Below, in pieces: positions 4,650 to 7,753 of a stretch of 7,753 bases of DNA. A model generated the notes under the pieces. It was given only the letters and a program-made list of their open reading frames with translations, was not told the origin of the DNA and ran no database searches. Source of the DNA: Thioalkalivibrio sp. (GTDB taxonomy: Bacteria > Pseudomonadota > Gammaproteobacteria > SpSt-1174); assembly GCA_011046015.1 (NCBI GenBank), contig DSBO01000077.1:1-7753 (forward strand), in the 5' to 3' direction. Positions within the stretch are counted from its first letter, which is position 1. Each line of letters starts with the position of its first letter. The position numbers and the translations under genes are program-made.

Positions 4650-5072
4650 ATGGCCGAACTCCACCCCCAGCTGGCAAAAGACTGCATTGAGATCGGACGC
4701 TTCCCGCTGTGCCGGGTGCTGCTGATGAACGACGCCAACTACCCGTGGTTCATCCTGGTACCCGACCGCGAGGACGTGCGCGAGATCTTCGAACTCTCAG
4801 GAGACGACCAGCGGCAGTGGCTGCGCGAATCCGCCGAGCTGTCGCGCGCCATGGTGGAGCTCTTCCAGCCCGACAAGCTCAACCTCGGCGCACTGGGCAA
4901 CATGGTGCCGCAGCTGCACATCCACTACATCGCCCGCTACCAGGACGACCCGGCCTGGCCGAAGCCCGTGTGGGGGCAGGCGCCGGCGAAGGCCTATGAC
5001 GGGATTACGCTGGGGGAGCGGCGTGAGGCGATGATTGGCGAACTGGGGTGCGGGTTTGTGCCGAACGGGTAG
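4650..5072 (+). CDS. HIT-family (histidine triad) protein
   Basis: The 140-residue protein is a histidine-triad superfamily member; the family hydrolyses or transfers nucleotide phosphoesters such as AMP-lysine, AMP-N conjugates or diadenosine polyphosphates. Family features are CRVLLMNDANYPWFILVPDR (21-40), LNLGALGNMVPQLHIHYIAR with the triad region QLHIHYI at 88-94, and DPAWPKPVWG (100-109). The first triad His is replaced by Gln, while the middle His (nucleophile position) and third His are kept. From memory this QLHxH form with the PAWPxPVWG tail is normal for a gammaproteobacterial subgroup rather than a defect. The ATG at 4650 is chosen by homology; the ribosome binding site is weak (CGAGACGAG). 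It lies 17 bases downstream of the membrane protein gene, probably in one operon. The specific substrate is unknown. Confidence 0.92.
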   Translation: MAELHPQLAKDCIEIGRFPLCRVLLMNDANYPWFILVPDREDVREIFELSGDDQRQWLRESAELSRAMVELFQPDKLNLGALGNMVPQLHIHYIARYQDDPAWPKPVWGQAPAKAYDGITLGERREAMIGELGCGFVPNG

Positions 5073-5181
5073 GGCGGCTTTTCCTTTCCGTGGCCCGTTG
5101 TTGAATGGCACCACATCCCGCCATCACGGCAGCCGGCAACGACGCCACCCGCGCCTCTCGGCAACTGACAACGCCAAGCCT

Positions 5182-5961
5182 TCAGACCATCAGTCGCCGC
5201 CGCACCAGCACCACGGCGATGTAGTAACTCACCGCCGCGTACCCCACCAGTACGACCACGTTCGTCACGGGCCTCGCCAGCTCGCCGCCGGCCACCAGCG
5301 GGCGGGCAAGCTCCACCGCGTGGGTGAGGGGCAGGAGGTAGACGAAGCCCTGGACGATCTCGGGCAGGGTGTCGATGGGGTAGAACACGCCACAGACGAT
5401 GAACATGGGCGTGATGACCAGTACGAAGTAGTAGCTGAAGAAGTCGTAGTTGCGGGCGAGCGCGCTCATGATCATGGCGGGGCCGGCGAAGGTGAGCCCG
5501 ACAAGGAACACGACCGGGATGGCCCACAGCGACTGCCAGCCATCGACCACGCCGAGCAGGGCGGCGACGATGAGGATGGCGATGCCGCTCATGGCGGCCT
5601 TGGTGCCGCACCAGAGCATCTCGCCGGCGAGGATGTCGTCGATCTCCAGCGGACTGGCAAGGATGGCCTCGTAGGTGCGCTGCGGCACCATGCGCGTGAA
5701 CACCGAGTACATGCCCTCGAAGGTGGCGGTGGTCATGGCCGAGGAGGCGATGATGCCGGAGGCGAGGAAGGCGAGATACGGCATGCCCGACATCTCGCCG
5801 ACGAAGTGGCCCAGCCCGAAGCCCAGCCCCAGTAGGTAGAGCGCGGGCTCGCCGAAGTTCATGACGATGGCCGGGCCGACGAGCTTGCGCCAGACCAGCA
5901 GGTTGCGGCGCCATACGGCCAGCGCGCCGCGTCTCACGGTGGGCAGTCGCCAGTTCGTCAT
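5182..5961 (-). CDS. ABC-2 type transporter permease (NodJ-like)
   Basis: The 259-residue protein is an ABC-2 family inner-membrane permease of the NodJ/DrrB type. It has a basic cytoplasmic N-terminus (VRRGALAVWRRNLLVWRKLV) and about six hydrophobic segments, near residues 30-52, 61-82, 117-140, 146-168, 173-196 and 232-254. The GEPALYLLGLGFGLG segment and the ITPMFIVCGVFYPIDTLPEI region before the last helix are typical of NodJ-like proteins. It forms the membrane channel for the ATPase encoded just upstream. Its ATG overlaps the ATPase stop by one base (TGATG), implying translational coupling and fixed stoichiometry. Exported substrates in this family range from lipo-oligosaccharides to drugs and polysaccharides. 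With no biosynthetic genes nearby the cargo here is undetermined, and nodulation should not be inferred. Confidence 0.9.
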   Translation of the reverse strand: MTNWRLPTVRRGALAVWRRNLLVWRKLVGPAIVMNFGEPALYLLGLGFGLGHFVGEMSGMPYLAFLASGIIASSAMTTATFEGMYSVFTRMVPQRTYEAILASPLEIDDILAGEMLWCGTKAAMSGIAILIVAALLGVVDGWQSLWAIPVVFLVGLTFAGPAMIMSALARNYDFFSYYFVLVITPMFIVCGVFYPIDTLPEIVQGFVYLLPLTHAVELARPLVAGGELARPVTNVVVLVGYAAVSYYIAVVLVRRRLMV

Positions 5962-6875
5962 CAGTCGCGCAGCTCCCGGCCGGTGAGTTTGAGAAACACG
6001 TCTTCCAGGCCCGCCGGGCGGTGCAGGAAGGTGAGCCCGTGTTCGTTGCGCAGCTTCTCCAGCAGGGCGCCGGGCTCGCGGGTGTAGCAGTAGCTGCTGG
6101 TGCTCATCTGCTCGACGCGGCAGCCCACGCCCTCGGCCAGGGCGATGAGATGACGGCTGGCCTCGCCCCGCACCTCGATCACGTCGGGCTCCACGTGCCG
6201 GTCGATGAGCGCGCGCGGCGAGCCCTGGTCGAGGATGCGGCCGTGATCCATGATCACCAGCTCGTCGCAGAGCCGTTCGGCCTCTTCCATGTAGTGGGTG
6301 GTGAGGATCAGCGTGGTGCCGCGGTCGCGCAGGTCACTCAGGCGGCTCCAGATCACGTGGCGGGCCTGCGGATCCAACCCGGTGGTGGGCTCGTCGAGCA
6401 CCACCAGTTCCGGGTCGTTGATGAGCGCGCGGGCGATGGTGAGGCGGCGCTGCATGCCGCCGGAGAGCGAGTCGGTGCGGGCATCCGCCCGCTCCGTGAG
6501 GGCGGCGAACGCGAGCAGGCGCTCGATGCGCGGGGCCACCTCGGCACGGGGGATGCCGAAGTAGGAGGCGTAGATGGCGAGGTTCTCGGCCACGGTGAAG
6601 TCCGGGTCGAGGTTGTCGGCCTGCGGCACCACGCCGGTGCGGGCGCGCACGCGGCGGGCCTCGGCCGGCATGGGCAGGCCGAACACCGAGAGGCTGCCGC
6701 CGCTCATGGGTGTAAGGCCCAGCAACATGCGCAGCGTGGTGGTCTTGCCCGCGCCGTTGGGGCCGAGAAAACCGAAGCAGCGCCCGCGCGGCACATCGAA
6801 GTCGATGCCCTGCACGGCGTGGAAGTCGCCGTAGCGCTTGTCCAGGCCGCGGGCGCTGATGATGGGTTCGCTCAT
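5961..6875 (-). CDS. ABC transporter ATP-binding protein (NodI/DrrA-like)
   Basis: The 304-residue protein is the nucleotide-binding subunit of an ABC-2 exporter. It has the Walker A motif GPNGAGKT (38-45), Q-loop Gln85 in GVVPQADNLDPD, ABC signature LSGGMQRR (137-144), Walker B LVVLDEP (157-163), D-loop GLDP and switch His194 in LTTHYMEE. All catalytic elements are intact. A C-terminal extension (about 225-304, ending LEDVFLKLTGRELRD) is the DrrA/NodI-type domain. It works as a dimer with the downstream permease, whose start overlaps its stop. The ATG at 6875 has no recognisable ribosome binding site. A -10-like TAGAAT ends eight bases before it, so a leaderless or nearly leaderless transcript is possible. 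NodI-like naming reflects similarity to NodI/CcmA-type ATPases, not a known cargo. Confidence 0.94.
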   Translation of the reverse strand: MSEPIISARGLDKRYGDFHAVQGIDFDVPRGRCFGFLGPNGAGKTTTLRMLLGLTPMSGGSLSVFGLPMPAEARRVRARTGVVPQADNLDPDFTVAENLAIYASYFGIPRAEVAPRIERLLAFAALTERADARTDSLSGGMQRRLTIARALINDPELVVLDEPTTGLDPQARHVIWSRLSDLRDRGTTLILTTHYMEEAERLCDELVIMDHGRILDQGSPRALIDRHVEPDVIEVRGEASRHLIALAEGVGCRVEQMSTSSYCYTREPGALLEKLRNEHGLTFLHRPAGLEDVFLKLTGRELRD

Positions 6876-6883
6876 GAGCGCCG

Positions 6884-6889
6884 ATTCTA
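6884..6889 (-). promoter_or_regulatory. Candidate -10 element for the ABC exporter operon
   Basis: TAGAAT on the minus strand ends eight bases before the ATPase ATG. ATGACA (6914-6909), five of six matches to the -35 consensus, lies upstream but with a long 19-base spacer. If used, transcription would begin at or within about two bases of the start codon. Confidence 0.35.
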
Positions 6890-7016
6890 CACCCGTGCCC
6901 CGCTACCCTGTCATGCGCGCGGCCGCGAACTGTGCCCATGCACATAACCCGGCACGGCGGGAGCGGCTAGACTCGACGGTGTTTCTTTCCGTACCCGACA
7001 CACCGAGGAGCGAACG

Positions 7017-7517
7017 ATGAACAAGACAATGAAATCCCTCGCCGTCGCAGGCCTGCTGGCCGCGAGCGCCCAGCCGGTGCTGGCCGACGACGTGATCACC
7101 GTGCGCCAGATGACGGCCGAGCTGGCCGGCGATATCGCCCGCGAAGCCATGCTCGCCTGCCGCGAAAAGGGTTACCAGGCGAGCGCCGTGGTCGTCGACC
7201 GCGCTGCCAACACCATGGCCGTGATGCGCGACACCCTGGCCGCCCGCCACACCATCCAGATCGCCGAGGAGAAGGCCAACGCCGTGGTCATGTCGGGCGT
7301 CGACTCCGGCGAGTTTCGCAAGAACCGCGGCGACATCCGCATGGAGATGAACCACGTCGACGGCATCATCATGCTCGACGGCGGCCTGCCCATCCAGGCC
7401 GCGGGCTACATGCTCGGTGCCGTGGGCGTGAGCGGCGCCCCGGGCGGCGACATCGACGCCGAATGCGCGAAGGCCGGCCTGGACGCCGTGGCCGACCGGC
7501 TGGCATTCATCGAGTAA
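7017..7517 (+). CDS. Exported GlcG/HbpS-family (heme-degrading/binding domain) protein
   Basis: The 166-residue product has a Sec signal peptide (MNKTMKSLAVAGLLAASAQP then VLA, cleavage predicted after Ala23) and a mature GlcG/HbpS domain (formerly DUF336). Family features are ITVRQMTAELAGDIAREAML, SAVVVDRAANTMAVMRD, the GGLPI turn at 122-126, and GAVGVSGAPGGDIDAECAKAGLDAV near the C-terminus. Some family members bind heme (HbpS of Streptomyces) and others accompany glycolate or diol metabolism, so the ligand is uncertain; a periplasmic small-molecule-binding role is likely. Two cysteines (48 and 150) remain in the mature protein. GAGGAG lies six bases before the ATG at 7017. The gene is divergent from the ABC operon, and a possible -10 (TAGACT) lies at 6967-6972. 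It is monocistronic, ending before a strong terminator. Confidence 0.88.
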   Translation: MNKTMKSLAVAGLLAASAQPVLADDVITVRQMTAELAGDIAREAMLACREKGYQASAVVVDRAANTMAVMRDTLAARHTIQIAEEKANAVVMSGVDSGEFRKNRGDIRMEMNHVDGIIMLDGGLPIQAAGYMLGAVGVSGAPGGDIDAECAKAGLDAVADRLAFIE

Positions 7518-7541
7518 GGAACCAGACCTCGCTCACTGTTA

Positions 7542-7566
7542 GGCGCGGCCTTGCCGCGCCTTTTTT
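7542..7566 (+). terminator. Rho-independent terminator of the GlcG/HbpS-family gene
   Basis: GGCGCGGC, loop CTT and GCCGCGCC form a perfect 8-bp GC-rich stem followed directly by six Ts, 24 bases after the stop codon. This is a canonical intrinsic terminator. Confidence 0.95.
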
Positions 7567-7701
7567 GTGGCCTCGCGCAAGGGCGGGAAGGCGCAGATCA
7601 GGCGGGCGGGCACCCCCGGAGCAAGACGGAAAGTCGCGGAAACGCGGCAGGTACGCAACCATCGATCGCGTCAGACGCCGCCCCCCGGACCTTCCTGACC
7701 A

Positions 7702-7723
7702 CCCAGGCCTTCGCCGGGATGAC
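7702..7723. repeat. REP-like imperfect hairpin
   Basis: CCCAGGCC-TTC-GCCGGG folds as a short stem with one bulge and is followed by ATGACG. The arrangement GGCCTTCGCCGGGATGACG resembles dispersed extragenic palindromes common in proteobacterial genomes. Only one copy is in the window, so membership of a repeat family is inferred from recall. Confidence 0.4.
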
Positions 7724-7730
7724 GATTCTG

Positions 7731-7753
7731 GCGACTTGCGACTTGCGACTTGC
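7731..7753 (+). repeat. Tandem heptamer repeat (GCGACTT)n at the window edge
   Basis: Three perfect copies of GCGACTT (7731-7737, 7738-7744, 7745-7751) are followed by GC, the start of a fourth, where the window ends. The array is intergenic as far as visible and its total length is unknown. Positions 7567-7730 before it hold no gene that I can support. Confidence 0.9.

Noticed and set aside
5035..5835. 266-codon plus-strand open frame opposite the permease
   Set aside because: Composition is rich in His, Gly, Asp and Glu with no domain; the opposite strand encodes a clear ABC-2 permease.
6021..6947. 308-codon plus-strand open frame opposite the ABC ATPase
   Set aside because: It is a shadow of the ATPase, which has all ABC motifs intact on the minus strand.
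7731..7753. Start of a CRISPR array
   Set aside because: The repeat unit is only seven bases with no spacers, so it is a simple tandem repeat.

Overview
The window looks like chromosomal DNA from a high-GC Gammaproteobacterium (about 65-70% GC by eye). An Ectothiorhodospiraceae/Chromatiales-like or pseudomonad-like host would fit, but no rRNA or phylogenetic marker is present, so this is a loose inference. It rests on GC content, codon bias and the gammaproteobacterial style of several products (Gdx/SugE, PpnP, a Blc-type lipocalin, a NodI/NodJ-like ABC pair, and a HIT protein with a QLHIH motif). Genes are dense, mostly short, on both strands. No rRNA, tRNA, CRISPR array, transposase or prophage gene was seen.

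Layout. (1) 1-310, minus: the N-terminal 64 codons of a guanidinium exporter (gdx/sugE), cut by the window edge. It is preceded by a very clear guanidine-II (mini-ykkC) riboswitch with two ACGA-loop hairpins, a mutually exclusive Shine-Dalgarno-sequestering hairpin and a plausible promoter. This is the best-supported regulatory element in the window. (2) 395-1039, plus: a stand-alone ERCC4/XPF-type nuclease with a C-terminal helix-hairpin-helix region. (3) 1169-3538, minus: a flavin-reductase-like FMN protein, a GNAT acetyltransferase, a lipocalin lipoprotein and a small conserved protein with a Gly/Met-rich tail. The GNAT gene and the roughly 250-base gap upstream of it are clearly poorer in GC than the rest, which suggests a transferred or relic segment.

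(4) 3662-3874, plus: a two-helix membrane miniprotein, convergent with ppnP (3918-4199, minus), a cupin-like nucleoside phosphorylase. (5) 4300-5072, plus: a probable two-gene operon of a three-helix membrane protein and a HIT-family hydrolase. (6) 5182-6875, minus: an ABC-2 exporter operon, ATPase then permease, whose stop and start codons overlap by one base. (7) 7017-7517, plus: an exported GlcG/HbpS-family protein followed by a textbook intrinsic terminator. The last 190 bases hold no gene but contain a REP-like imperfect hairpin and a tandem heptamer repeat that runs off the window end.

The genes do not form one pathway. The tightest functional unit is guanidine sensing plus guanidinium export at the left edge; the second is the ABC exporter. 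I see no convincing multi-gene system of a new type. The items most worth following up are the compact guanidine-II riboswitch, the orphan ERCC4 nuclease, the low-GC patch and the repeats at the right end.
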